Of a stretch of DNA of 64,000 nucleotides, positions 46,359 through 54,952 are shown one piece after another (the stretch's first letter is position 1; the number at the start of each line of letters is the position of its first letter). This stretch comes from Campylobacter sp. RM5004 (lineage in GTDB: Bacteria; Campylobacterota; Campylobacteria; Campylobacterales; Campylobacteraceae): NCBI RefSeq assembly GCF_022369455.1, contig NZ_CP059599.1, positions 524,409 through 588,408 of the forward strand, given 5' to 3'. Below the pieces are notes generated by a model. It saw only the letters and a program-made list of their open reading frames with translations, ran no database searches and had not been told where the DNA came from. The translations under genes and the position numbers were made by a program.

Positions 46359-48071
46359 ATGAAAAAAATCACTTTATTTAGTTTAATTTGTGCTAATGCT
46401 TTGGCTTTGGAATTTATAGGCGTTGGTAATGATTCTATTAGTATGGGTTATGCAGGGGTTGCATTAAAGAACAATGATTATGCTTTATATTATAATCCAT
46501 CTAGTATTATTTATACGAAAAATGGTATAAATTTTACTTTTGGTGCTAATTTTTACCAAAAAAATTTGTTAGAATTATCAAATATAAGTAAAGATACAAA
46601 TAAAAATATAGAAAATAGCGTTAGTAAAATTAAGAATATTTTTACAATCTCTACTGCTAGAGCTAACAATGATAAATTTGGCAACATTGATTGTGTTATT
46701 GATGATTTTATAGCAAGAAATTTAAATAGCAATAACGAAGATTTAAACCTTTTGGCAAATGCTTTTAATGATGAGAAGAATCATAATTCAAATTCTTTTG
46801 ATGATACGATAATAAGCATTCAAGATAAATTATTGCAAGATAAAGGTCTAAATGATTTAATAAGACAAGAATTATTAATTTCTACAAATAATACTAGTAA
46901 TGAATTAAATAATTTAGGCGTTGATAAAGCTTTATTAGAAAATATTATAAATGATTATGATACTTCTAATGTTTTAGAAGTTATTAAAGTTTCAAAAGAT
47001 GGTAATGCTAGTTTAGATGAATTATTATTAAGTATAGGAAATATAGATTTAAAAACATTTTTAGATAACAATACAACAAATGATTTAGATTTAATCTATA
47101 ATGCTGTTTATGATAATGAAATAAATGCAAATATTATGAGTGCAATTACTTATAATCAAAGTTTAAGCTCTAATAGTGCTTTATCTTTAGGCGTGTTTAA
47201 TGGCATTCATATTAATACTTATGCAGGTCTTAATTCTAATAAGAGTAGTTTGATTATTAAAGTAAAAGATAAAGATGAGTTTGTTTATTTAAAGCTATTT
47301 AAAATAGGTGATAAATTATATGCTAGTAGCGTTAGTGAGAGTGAGTATTTAAATAATTCAGCCTTGCAAAAAGGGGTGAAAAATCCTTTAAAAGCAACAA
47401 CTTTAATGACAACAGAAGTGCCTATTGCTTATGCTAATAGTTTTGCATTGCCTTTTGGAGAATTAAGTGTTGGGGCTAGTTTTAAATATATGAATATTAA
47501 AGCTTATTCTATAAATAAAGGCATAGAACTTGATATTAATGGAATAAACTCAAGTGATTTAAATATAAGAAAAGATTTAAACAACGCAAGGACTACAAAT
47601 ACAATAGGGCTTGATTTTGGTCTTTTATATAGTTATGAAGATTTTAGCACAGGTTTAGTGATTAAAAATATAAATACACCTAAGATAAAATTTCATAATA
47701 ATGAATATATAAGATTAAATCATCAGATAAGATTAGGCTTTGCTTATATGTATGATAAATATACTTTTGCTTTTGATAGTGATTTAACTTCTAATAATAC
47801 TTTATCAACTAGAAAGCCAAAATCACAACTTTTAGGCGGCGGTATCAAATACAATTTTAATGATAGTTTTAATTTAAGGGGCGGATTTGCTTATGATCTT
47901 AAAAAAGATGAAGGTTTAATTTTAACCACCGGATTTAATTTATTTAATGTGTTTGATTTAGCACTTGCAAGTGGCTTAAAATCAAGCAAGTGCGATAAAG
48001 ATGTATGTAAAGTATCTAGCCAAATTCCTAATTATTTTGATTTAAGACTAGCTTTTAGTTATAGTTGGTAA
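46359..48071 (+). CDS. TraF_2-like outer-membrane beta-barrel protein
   Basis: A 570-residue exported protein: signal peptide MKKITLFSLICANALA, then FIGVGNDSISMGYAGVALKNNDYALYYNPSS (partly quoted), the MGxAGVA...YYNP pattern of the TraF_2/FadL-like barrel group. A long Asn/Ser/Asp-rich segment at about residues 90-230 looks like an insertion or loop. The C-terminal half alternates as beta-strands and the final residue is Trp in LAFSYSW, as for outer-membrane barrels. Databases may name it conjugal transfer protein TraF, but no conjugation genes are nearby. It overlaps the convergent aroK end by 13 bp. Confidence 0.7.
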   Translation: MKKITLFSLICANALALEFIGVGNDSISMGYAGVALKNNDYALYYNPSSIIYTKNGINFTFGANFYQKNLLELSNISKDTNKNIENSVSKIKNIFTISTARANNDKFGNIDCVIDDFIARNLNSNNEDLNLLANAFNDEKNHNSNSFDDTIISIQDKLLQDKGLNDLIRQELLISTNNTSNELNNLGVDKALLENIINDYDTSNVLEVIKVSKDGNASLDELLLSIGNIDLKTFLDNNTTNDLDLIYNAVYDNEINANIMSAITYNQSLSSNSALSLGVFNGIHINTYAGLNSNKSSLIIKVKDKDEFVYLKLFKIGDKLYASSVSESEYLNNSALQKGVKNPLKATTLMTTEVPIAYANSFALPFGELSVGASFKYMNIKAYSINKGIELDINGINSSDLNIRKDLNNARTTNTIGLDFGLLYSYEDFSTGLVIKNINTPKIKFHNNEYIRLNHQIRLGFAYMYDKYTFAFDSDLTSNNTLSTRKPKSQLLGGGIKYNFNDSFNLRGGFAYDLKKDEGLILTTGFNLFNVFDLALASGLKSSKCDKDVCKVSSQIPNYFDLRLAFSYSW

Positions 48072-48655
48072 TTTATTTTAATTTTAGGATTTAGTTTAAA
48101 TTTATCTTTTTTAATAGGCTTTGCTTTACGATTTGCATTTGGTTTTATAAAAGCCTTTCTAACATCGTTTGTAATATTTGTGCCTAAAAAAATTTCTAAA
48201 ATCTTAGCAAGTTCTCTTGCTTTTAGATTTAAAATATTTACTTTTATATCACAAGCATTGTTATAAAGCGGCATTCTTTTATCGTAAAGTAATTTTGCCT
48301 TTTCATCAAATAATGGGCGTTTTGTATCGTTTTTTAGCCTATTTGCGATTTTATAAAAACTAAGGTCTAAAAACACTACAAAACCCATTTTTCTTAAGTC
48401 TTGTAAATTAGCAAAACCCCCACCACAAGAGATGATTAAATCACTTTTAGTGGCTAATTCATCTCTTAATTCCTGTTCTAAATTCCTAAAATATTCTTCG
48501 CCATATTTAGCAAAGATTTCTTTAATCTCAAGCCCTGTTCTTTGTTTTATTACATAATCAGTATCAACTACTTCTTTTTTAATAATTTTACTTAATCTTC
48601 TTGCTGTTGTGCTTTTGCCACAGCCCATAAAACCTATTAGAACAATGTTTTTCAT
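48059..48655 (-). CDS. aroK: Shikimate kinase with basic C-terminal tail
   Basis: A 198-residue AroK. P-loop GFMGCGKST is at residues 8-16; DTDYVIKQRTG, GEEYFRNLEQE and SCGGGF complete the kinase. The family is usually about 165-175 residues; the last ~30 here are a Lys/Asn-rich tail of unknown use. It follows aroG in an ATGA overlap, so two shikimate-pathway steps are translated together. Confidence 0.92.
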   Translation of the reverse strand: MKNIVLIGFMGCGKSTTARRLSKIIKKEVVDTDYVIKQRTGLEIKEIFAKYGEEYFRNLEQELRDELATKSDLIISCGGGFANLQDLRKMGFVVFLDLSFYKIANRLKNDTKRPLFDEKAKLLYDKRMPLYNNACDIKVNILNLKARELAKILEIFLGTNITNDVRKAFIKPNANRKAKPIKKDKFKLNPKIKINYQL

Positions 48656-49986
48656 TTTTGCTTCATTAATTCAGCTATTAAAAATGCAAGTTCAAGCGCT
48701 TGATCAGCGTTTAATCTAGGATCGCACTGAGTTTCATAGCGTCTTGCTAAATCACTTTCGCTAACTCCAACGCTACCGCCTAAGCATTCGGTAACATTTT
48801 GCCCTGTCATTTCAAAATGAACGCCACCAGGATTTATATTATTTGCTCTTGCAATATGCCAAAACGCCTTTACTTCATCTAAAATATCATCAAATTTTCT
48901 AGTCTTATAGCCATTTATACTTTGAGTATTTCCGTGCATTGGGTCTATACTATAAACTATATTTCTTTGCTCTTTACTAAGTTCTTTAAAGATATTTTCA
49001 AGGTTTTTAATCTTACTTGCACCCATTCTAATAATTATATTTAGTCTTCCTGCTTCATCTTGCGGATTTAGCTTATCAGCAAGTGCAAGTATATCGCTAG
49101 CACTTGCATTTGGTCCTATTTTTACGCCTATTGGATTTTTTACTCCACTTAAAAAATGAACATGAGCATCATCAAGCCCACGAGTTCTTTCGCCAATCCA
49201 AAGCATATGAGCCGAACAATCATAATAAGCACCGCTTAAGCTATCAATCCTTGTAAGTGCTTCTTCATAAGGTAAAAGTAATGCTTCATGGCTTGTATAA
49301 ATCTTTGTTTCATGTAATCTTGAATCATTTAAGCTAGTAATTCCACAAGCTTTAAAAAAATCAAGCGCTTGAGTTAGTCTTTGCGTAAGTTCAGCGTATT
49401 TATCATCAATATCAGCACGTCTTACGAAGCCTAAATTCCACTTATGAACTTGAGCTAAATCAGCAAGTCCACCTACGCTAAATGCACGAAGTAGGTTAAG
49501 TGTTGCAGAACTTTGCATATATGCTTTTAGCATTTTTTTTGCTTTTGGTTTTCTTGCACTTTCACAAAATGCACAATCGTTTATAATATCTCCACGATAG
49601 CTAGGCAAACTTATTCCGTCTTTATTCTCAAAATCAGAGCTTCTAGGCTTTGCAAATTGTCCTGCCATACGAGCGATTTTTACTACCTTTTTTGACCCAC
49701 CAAATTGTAAAACCAAAGCCATTTGTAAAAAAAGTTTAAACAAATCTCTAATATTGTTTGCACTAAAATCGCTAAAACTCTCAGCACAATCACCACCTTG
49801 AAGTAAAAATGCTTCCCCCCTGCAAACTGCTGCTAATTCGTTTTTTAGCTCATTTGCTTCCATTGCAAAAATTAAAGGTGGATATGATTTTAATTCATTT
49901 ACCACATTTTCTAATTCTTCTTTATTTTCATAAACAGGTTGCTGAAGTGCTTTATAATTTTTGTATGAATCTAGCGACCAAGTCAT
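48652..49986 (-). CDS. aroG: Class II 3-deoxy-7-phosphoheptulonate (DAHP) synthase
   Basis: A 444-residue plant-type (class II) DAHP synthase, the first step of aromatic synthesis from PEP and erythrose-4-phosphate. LLQGGDCAESF near residue 82, KPRS, and SIDPMHGNTQ with GGVHFEMTGQNVTECLGGS are diagnostic. C. jejuni has the same class. Start follows AAAGGAGAAAC. Confidence 0.94.
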   Translation of the reverse strand: MTWSLDSYKNYKALQQPVYENKEELENVVNELKSYPPLIFAMEANELKNELAAVCRGEAFLLQGGDCAESFSDFSANNIRDLFKLFLQMALVLQFGGSKKVVKIARMAGQFAKPRSSDFENKDGISLPSYRGDIINDCAFCESARKPKAKKMLKAYMQSSATLNLLRAFSVGGLADLAQVHKWNLGFVRRADIDDKYAELTQRLTQALDFFKACGITSLNDSRLHETKIYTSHEALLLPYEEALTRIDSLSGAYYDCSAHMLWIGERTRGLDDAHVHFLSGVKNPIGVKIGPNASASDILALADKLNPQDEAGRLNIIIRMGASKIKNLENIFKELSKEQRNIVYSIDPMHGNTQSINGYKTRKFDDILDEVKAFWHIARANNINPGGVHFEMTGQNVTECLGGSVGVSESDLARRYETQCDPRLNADQALELAFLIAELMKQK

Positions 49987-50057
49987 TGTTTCTCCTTTTT
50001 TATTTTGATAAACTATGATTATATGAGATAAGTTTTACATTTTAAGGAACAATTTTA

Positions 50058-50924
50058 ATGAATTATGGATTTTTTGTAGCTTTTATTGTTTTTACTTTTT
50101 GGGGATTAGTTCCTATTTTTTATAAACAACTTGATACTCTTGATGCCTTTGTTGTAATGTCACATAGGATTATTTGGTCTGTTATTTTTCTAGCTATATT
50201 TTTAATAGTTATAGGGCAATTTAAAAAAGCTTTAAGTGAATTAAAATCTTTAAAAATGGCTATTAATTTATTTCTTTGTGGGGCTTTAATTAGTGGAGAT
50301 TGGGGTCTTTATATTTATATGATTCAAAAGAATTTGATTTTGGAAACTTCTTTGGGTTATTTTATTAGCCCTTTGTTTGGGATATTATTTGCTAGAGTAT
50401 TTTTAAAAGAGAAAATGAGTAAATTAGGAGTAATTAGTATTGTTTTGGTTTTGTATTCTTGTTTGCATGAAGTATTTACTTTAGGAAGTTTGCCAATACT
50501 CTCAATTACTTTAGCTTTGCTTGTTAATTTTTATACCATAATTCGTAAAAAAGTATATGTTAGTAGTATTTATGGCTTTTTTCTTGAAACTTTATTAATA
50601 GCTCCTTTTGCTTTAATATATTTATTTTATATTCCAAGAACTTTAGCTCATTTTGATATTGATTATTTAGGATTATTATTAGTTCTTAGTGGGCTTGTAA
50701 CTTTACTGCCTATGTTAGGATTTAATTATGCAACGCAAAAATTAAGCCTAACCTTGCTTTCATATATGCAATATATTTGCCCGATAATTTCTTTTTTAGT
50801 TGCTATTTTTTTATACAATGAGCCAATAAATCAAGATAAATTAATATCATTTATTATAATTTTTATTGCAGTTGCTTTAAGCATTTATGATAATGTTTTT
50901 AAAAAAGGGTTGAAAAATGGATGA
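50058..50924 (+). CDS. rarD: EamA-family transporter RarD
   Basis: A 288-residue membrane protein with about ten helices. The N-terminus GFFVAFIVFTFWGLVPIFYKQL and the segment SLGYFISPLFGI match RarD, an EamA permease of uncertain substrate. It heads the operon that continues to recG and overlaps the next gene by 8 bp. Confidence 0.85.
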   Translation: MNYGFFVAFIVFTFWGLVPIFYKQLDTLDAFVVMSHRIIWSVIFLAIFLIVIGQFKKALSELKSLKMAINLFLCGALISGDWGLYIYMIQKNLILETSLGYFISPLFGILFARVFLKEKMSKLGVISIVLVLYSCLHEVFTLGSLPILSITLALLVNFYTIIRKKVYVSSIYGFFLETLLIAPFALIYLFYIPRTLAHFDIDYLGLLLVLSGLVTLLPMLGFNYATQKLSLTLLSYMQYICPIISFLVAIFLYNEPINQDKLISFIIIFIAVALSIYDNVFKKGLKNG

Positions 50925-51360
50925 ATATGGACTTTATATAATAGGCACTATTATAGTAGTTGCTATTTTTGCAGCAATTTTAAAAAAAGTTTTAGCTGAG
51001 CTTGATAAACATGGAGATTTTGTAAGAAAGGAAGAGATAAAAACTCCTAATTTTACAAAAGAAGAAGTGCTTAGTTTAATTAATAACGAAAATGAAAAAT
51101 GTGCCTTGCTTTGCGAAAGTTTAGAAGAAATCTTTAATAAATACGCAAATTTAATGCCTGAAAGTGATAAGCAAAAAGCCTTAGCTTTAATTTCAGTCTT
51201 AAATAATATTAAAACCTTAGCTAGCGATGAGCTAAAAGATAAATTATTAAATCTTTTACCAGAATTTGAAGAATGTGTTAAAAAATCTTTAGGCGAAGAA
51301 AAAGCTAAAGAATTTTTTGAACTCTCAGCTGCAAAATATAATGAAATTTTTAAGGATTAA
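50917..51360 (+). CDS. Membrane-anchored hypothetical protein
   Basis: 147 residues: one N-terminal membrane helix (about 5-24), then an acidic helical cytosolic part with a coiled-coil look (NNENEKCALLCESLEEIFN; FEECVKKSLGEEKAKEFFE). No recognised domain. Overlaps rarD by 8 bp and is followed 1 bp later by the next gene, so it belongs to the same operon. Confidence 0.65.
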   Translation: MDEYGLYIIGTIIVVAIFAAILKKVLAELDKHGDFVRKEEIKTPNFTKEEVLSLINNENEKCALLCESLEEIFNKYANLMPESDKQKALALISVLNNIKTLASDELKDKLLNLLPEFEECVKKSLGEEKAKEFFELSAAKYNEIFKD

Positions 51361-51361
51361 A

Positions 51362-51844
51362 ATGAAAGAATTATTAATAAATAAGCTTTTTAAATTTTCA
51401 AATGAACCTGTTAAGTTTTTAGATTTAGTAGAAGCTAATTTACTTTATAATGAGGGAATGCTAATTGACCCTGCTAAGCTTCATTTTAAGTTTAATTATT
51501 TTAATACTTATTTTATATATTTTATTTTTTGTTTTATTGTTCTTGCTCCGCTTACACTAGCAACTCATTTTTTATTTGAAAAAATTGATTTTCACTTTAG
51601 TATTTTAAGTGCTGTTTTTGTAACTTCAGCTATTTTTATATGCTTTGATATTTTTAAAATTTATACTAGAAAAATAGCAAGCCTAAAACAAATAAAAGCA
51701 GCTTGGCAACTTCACTTGCCACACTTTGAATACGATAAATATAATTTAGTTTTAGTAGAAATTTATACAAAAGCAAAAGAACAAAACATTCCAAAAACAA
51801 AATTAGAGCAATATATTTTAGAAAATCTAGTAAAAAGGGGTTAA
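51362..51844 (+). CDS. Hypothetical membrane protein with two helices
   Basis: I start it at the ATG at 51362 (160 residues), 1 bp after the previous stop and behind AAGGA; the longer frame from 51317 lies inside the previous gene. Two membrane helices (about residues 50-75 and 80-100) are flanked by soluble helical parts. Family not recognised. It ends 1 bp before the FAH gene. Confidence 0.65.
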   Translation: MKELLINKLFKFSNEPVKFLDLVEANLLYNEGMLIDPAKLHFKFNYFNTYFIYFIFCFIVLAPLTLATHFLFEKIDFHFSILSAVFVTSAIFICFDIFKIYTRKIASLKQIKAAWQLHLPHFEYDKYNLVLVEIYTKAKEQNIPKTKLEQYILENLVKRG

Positions 51845-51845
51845 G

Positions 51846-52661
51846 ATGAAATTGATTAGATTTATTAAAGATAATGTTGTTTATCATGGGCATTTAGGAG
51901 ATAATGGTAAGGTTGGATATTTTAAAAATTATACTTCTTATTTTGATAAATTAGACTTAATTGAAGATGCTTTTATGTTAAGTGAAGTTAAATTACTTGC
52001 ACCTATTAAAGCTCCTTATCAAGATATTATTTGCTTAGGAATTAATTATCTTGAACACGCAAAAGAAAGCTACGCTTTTAAAGGTGTTGAGTTTGATGGC
52101 AAAAGAGAAGAAGCAGTGTATTTTGCAAAAAGAGTAAATGAGTTTTCAAATCCATTTGAAATACTTGATATAAAAGGCGAAAAATTAGACTATGAATGCG
52201 AACTTGCATTTATACTTAAAAAAGATGCTTATAAATTAGATGATAATTCTAATTTTGATGATTATATTCTAGGTTATACTATTTTAAATGATGTTAGTGA
52301 AAGAGCAATTCAAAACAAACACAAGCAATGGTATATGGGAAAAAGTTTAGCTAATTCTTGTCCATTTGGTAGCTTTATAAATACCGATTTAAGTATAAAA
52401 GAAGCTAGTAATTTAAAAATAGAATGCTTTGTAAATGATGAATTAAGACAAAGTTCTAATACAAATCTTTTAATTTTTGATATTCCTTATATTTTAAAAG
52501 AATTATCAAATTATACAAAGCTAAAAGCAGGAAGTATTATTAGCACAGGAACGCCTAGTGGAGTAGGAATGGGCTTTAATCCTCCTAAGTTTTTAAAGAG
52601 TGGGGATAAAATTGAATGTAAAATTGAGCGTCTTGGCTCATTAATAAATTATATAAAGTAA
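51846..52661 (+). CDS. Fumarylacetoacetate hydrolase (FAH) family protein
   Basis: A 271-residue FAH-fold protein. ICLGINYLEHAKES is near residue 60, the metal-binding DYECELAFIL near 115, LNDVSERAIQ near 155 and the late STGTPSGVGMG typical of the family. Relatives hydrolyse or decarboxylate beta-diketo acids such as acylpyruvates or oxaloacetate. No aromatic degradation genes are nearby; an acylpyruvase/oxaloacetate role is plausible but unproven. Confidence 0.88.
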   Translation: MKLIRFIKDNVVYHGHLGDNGKVGYFKNYTSYFDKLDLIEDAFMLSEVKLLAPIKAPYQDIICLGINYLEHAKESYAFKGVEFDGKREEAVYFAKRVNEFSNPFEILDIKGEKLDYECELAFILKKDAYKLDDNSNFDDYILGYTILNDVSERAIQNKHKQWYMGKSLANSCPFGSFINTDLSIKEASNLKIECFVNDELRQSSNTNLLIFDIPYILKELSNYTKLKAGSIISTGTPSGVGMGFNPPKFLKSGDKIECKIERLGSLINYIK

Positions 52662-52668
52662 GGATAAT

Positions 52669-53823
52669 ATGAACGCAGCATTACTAAGTAAAAAAATAAA
52701 TACAAACTATAAAACAACAGCTTTTGAAATACATAAGGATTGGGAAAATCCTTATGCTCCAAAGGGCGTAGTGCCTAGAATTAGCAAAGCCGAAGCGCTT
52801 AATTTATTACAAAATTGTGATTTAGCTACTTTAGGGCAAATTGCTTTTGGTGTAAAAAGAAAACTTCATCCAAATAAACTTACAACCTTTGTAGTTGATA
52901 GGAACATTAATTACACAAATATTTGCTTGGTTGATTGTAAATTTTGTGCTTTTTATCGTCATGCAAAGGATAGTGATAGTTATATTTTAAGTTATGAAGA
53001 AATCGGTAAAAAAATTGAAGAATTACTTGCAATCGGTGGCACTCAGATATTATTTCAAGGTGGAGTTCATCCAAAGCTTGATATTACTTGGTATGAAGAA
53101 TTGTTAAAATATATAAGCACAAATTATCCTAGCATTACAATTCATGGTTTTAGTGCAGTTGAGATTGAATATATTGCAAAAATTAGCAAAATTAGCACAA
53201 AAGAAGTTTTAGCTAGAATGAGCGATGCGGGGTTATTTTCAATTCCTGGAGCAGGAGCTGAGATTTTAAGCGATAGAGTAAGAGATATTGTAGCACCTAG
53301 TAAGTGCGATACTGCTACTTGGCTTAGAATTCACAAAGAAGCTCATGAATTAGGCTTGCTTAGTAGTGCTACGATGATGTTTGGGCATATTGAAAGTGAT
53401 GAAGAAATAATTGAACATTTAGATTATTTAAGAAATCTTCAAGATATTACCGGTGGTTTTAGAGCCTTTATTTTATGGAGCTTTCAAGGAAAAAATACAA
53501 GATTAAAGGCAGAAAATCCAAACCTAATGCACGCAAGTTCAAATCGCTATTTAAGATTATTAGCAATATCAAGAATTTATCTTGATAATTTTGCAAACAT
53601 TCAAAGCTCTTGGGTTACTCAAGGCTCAATGATAGGGCAACTTGCATTAAAATTTGGAGCAAATGATTTAGGTTCAACTATGATGGAAGAAAATGTTGTT
53701 GCAGCTGCAGGTGCAAAATATAGAATGAATGAAGAGCAAATGATAGAATTAATCCGTGATATAGATGAAATTCCAGCGAAAAGAGATACAGCATATAATA
53801 TTTTGGAATATTACAATGAATAA
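52669..53823 (+). CDS. mqnC: Cyclic dehypoxanthinyl futalosine synthase (menaquinone, radical SAM)
   Basis: A 384-residue radical SAM enzyme of the futalosine menaquinone pathway. CLVDCKFC places C86, C90 and C93 as cluster ligands. LFQGGVHPKLDITWYE, IPGAGAEILSDRVR and GSTMMEENVVAAAGA match MqnC rather than MqnE. It is followed by the M16-like gene and recG, the same order as C. jejuni Cj0462-Cj0464. Confidence 0.92.
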   Translation: MNAALLSKKINTNYKTTAFEIHKDWENPYAPKGVVPRISKAEALNLLQNCDLATLGQIAFGVKRKLHPNKLTTFVVDRNINYTNICLVDCKFCAFYRHAKDSDSYILSYEEIGKKIEELLAIGGTQILFQGGVHPKLDITWYEELLKYISTNYPSITIHGFSAVEIEYIAKISKISTKEVLARMSDAGLFSIPGAGAEILSDRVRDIVAPSKCDTATWLRIHKEAHELGLLSSATMMFGHIESDEEIIEHLDYLRNLQDITGGFRAFILWSFQGKNTRLKAENPNLMHASSNRYLRLLAISRIYLDNFANIQSSWVTQGSMIGQLALKFGANDLGSTMMEENVVAAAGAKYRMNEEQMIELIRDIDEIPAKRDTAYNILEYYNE

Positions 53824-54952
53824 TTTTATACATTTAAAAACTAATGATGATTTAGTTTATTTAAGCATAAACTATCCAAATTACGGAAGAATTAAAAACA
53901 ATGCAAATGCAATGGCTGCTGAGTTTTTTTATAACGAGAGTTTAGATGATGAGTTTTATATAAAACTTGAGCAAAGAGCCATAGAAATTACTGCTAGTGC
54001 TAGTTTTTTTGATTTTACATTTGATTTAGTATGCCTTAAAAAAGAGCTAAAAACTTGCTTAAAAGCTTTTAAAACTATGTTAAATTATGATGATTTTAAA
54101 AATTATGATTTGATTAAAGATAAGATAAAAAATTATTTTTTAATTCATCTTCAAGAATACGATAATCTAGCAAAGATGAGATTATACGAAAATTATTTTC
54201 AAGCAGATTTTAAAAATGATAAATTTGGAGATTATGAAAATCTAAATGAAAAGGATTTTAAAGAATATATAAAAAATTTTCAAAATCAAACTAATAAAAT
54301 CGTAATAAGTGCAAATTTAGATGAAGCAGAATTAAAAGAAATTAAAGAGCTTTTAAATGTAGGTAGCTCAACTTATGAAAGTTTAAAAACAAATGAGAGT
54401 TTTTATAAAGAAGAGAGCAAAAACATTTCTCAAGCATTTGTTAGATTTATCTCAAGCGTTGAGATTAATTCGCTTAAGCAAAGAGCTATTATAGGGCTTG
54501 CTAGCTATGTTTTAGGTGGAGGCTTTGGCTCAAGAATTACCGAAGAAATAAGGGTTAAAAGGGGCTTAGCGTATTCAGCTTTTGCGTTTTTTACTGCATT
54601 TAAGAAAAACTTTTTAATTCAAGGCTATTTACAAACTAAAAATAAAAGCAAAGATGAAGCGATTAAGATAGTAAAAGCTGAGTTTGCTAGATTAATTAGT
54701 GATGGAATTAGTGAAGATGAGTTTAAAAAGGCTAAAGAATTTTTAGTAGGTAGTGAGATTTTAAAATACGCAACCACTCAAAATAGACATTTAATAGCTT
54801 GTAGTGAGTGTTTTAATGATTTAGCGCAAGGCGAGTTAAAACAAATTACTCAAATTATAAAAGATTTAAAATTATGTGAATGTAATGAATTATTAAAATC
54901 ACAAACTTTAATAAATAATTTAAGTTTTTATGTAATTAGTGGCAATGAATAA
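53816..54952 (+). CDS. M16 peptidase-like protein lacking the zinc site
   Basis: I start it at the ATG at 53816, which overlaps the mqnC stop (AATGAATAA); the earlier frame start at 53765 is inside mqnC. The 378 residues have an M16 architecture: degenerate N-terminal half and a C-terminal half with GGGFGSRITEEIRVKRGLAYS, where the Arg/Tyr pair is kept. The HxxEH zinc motif expected near residue 35 is missing (NAMAAEFFYNES instead). It is therefore probably a non-catalytic partner subunit. C. jejuni has a related gene at the same place. Confidence 0.75.
   Translation: MNNFIHLKTNDDLVYLSINYPNYGRIKNNANAMAAEFFYNESLDDEFYIKLEQRAIEITASASFFDFTFDLVCLKKELKTCLKAFKTMLNYDDFKNYDLIKDKIKNYFLIHLQEYDNLAKMRLYENYFQADFKNDKFGDYENLNEKDFKEYIKNFQNQTNKIVISANLDEAELKEIKELLNVGSSTYESLKTNESFYKEESKNISQAFVRFISSVEINSLKQRAIIGLASYVLGGGFGSRITEEIRVKRGLAYSAFAFFTAFKKNFLIQGYLQTKNKSKDEAIKIVKAEFARLISDGISEDEFKKAKEFLVGSEILKYATTQNRHLIACSECFNDLAQGELKQITQIIKDLKLCECNELLKSQTLINNLSFYVISGNE

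Noticed and set aside
46359-48071. Conjugation gene traF marking an integrative element
   Set aside because: The TraF_2-like pattern is shared by outer-membrane barrels. No other transfer genes, integrase or att repeats are visible.
48468-48485. Repeat-like AATTCCTGTTCTAAATTC in aroK
   Set aside because: It has two changes in the core and is read in another frame as part of a conserved NLEQEL helix; chance similarity is likelier.
49813-49819. C6 run in aroG as a contingency tract
   Set aside because: Six residues is below the length that is usually hypermutable, and the gene is essential-like metabolism.
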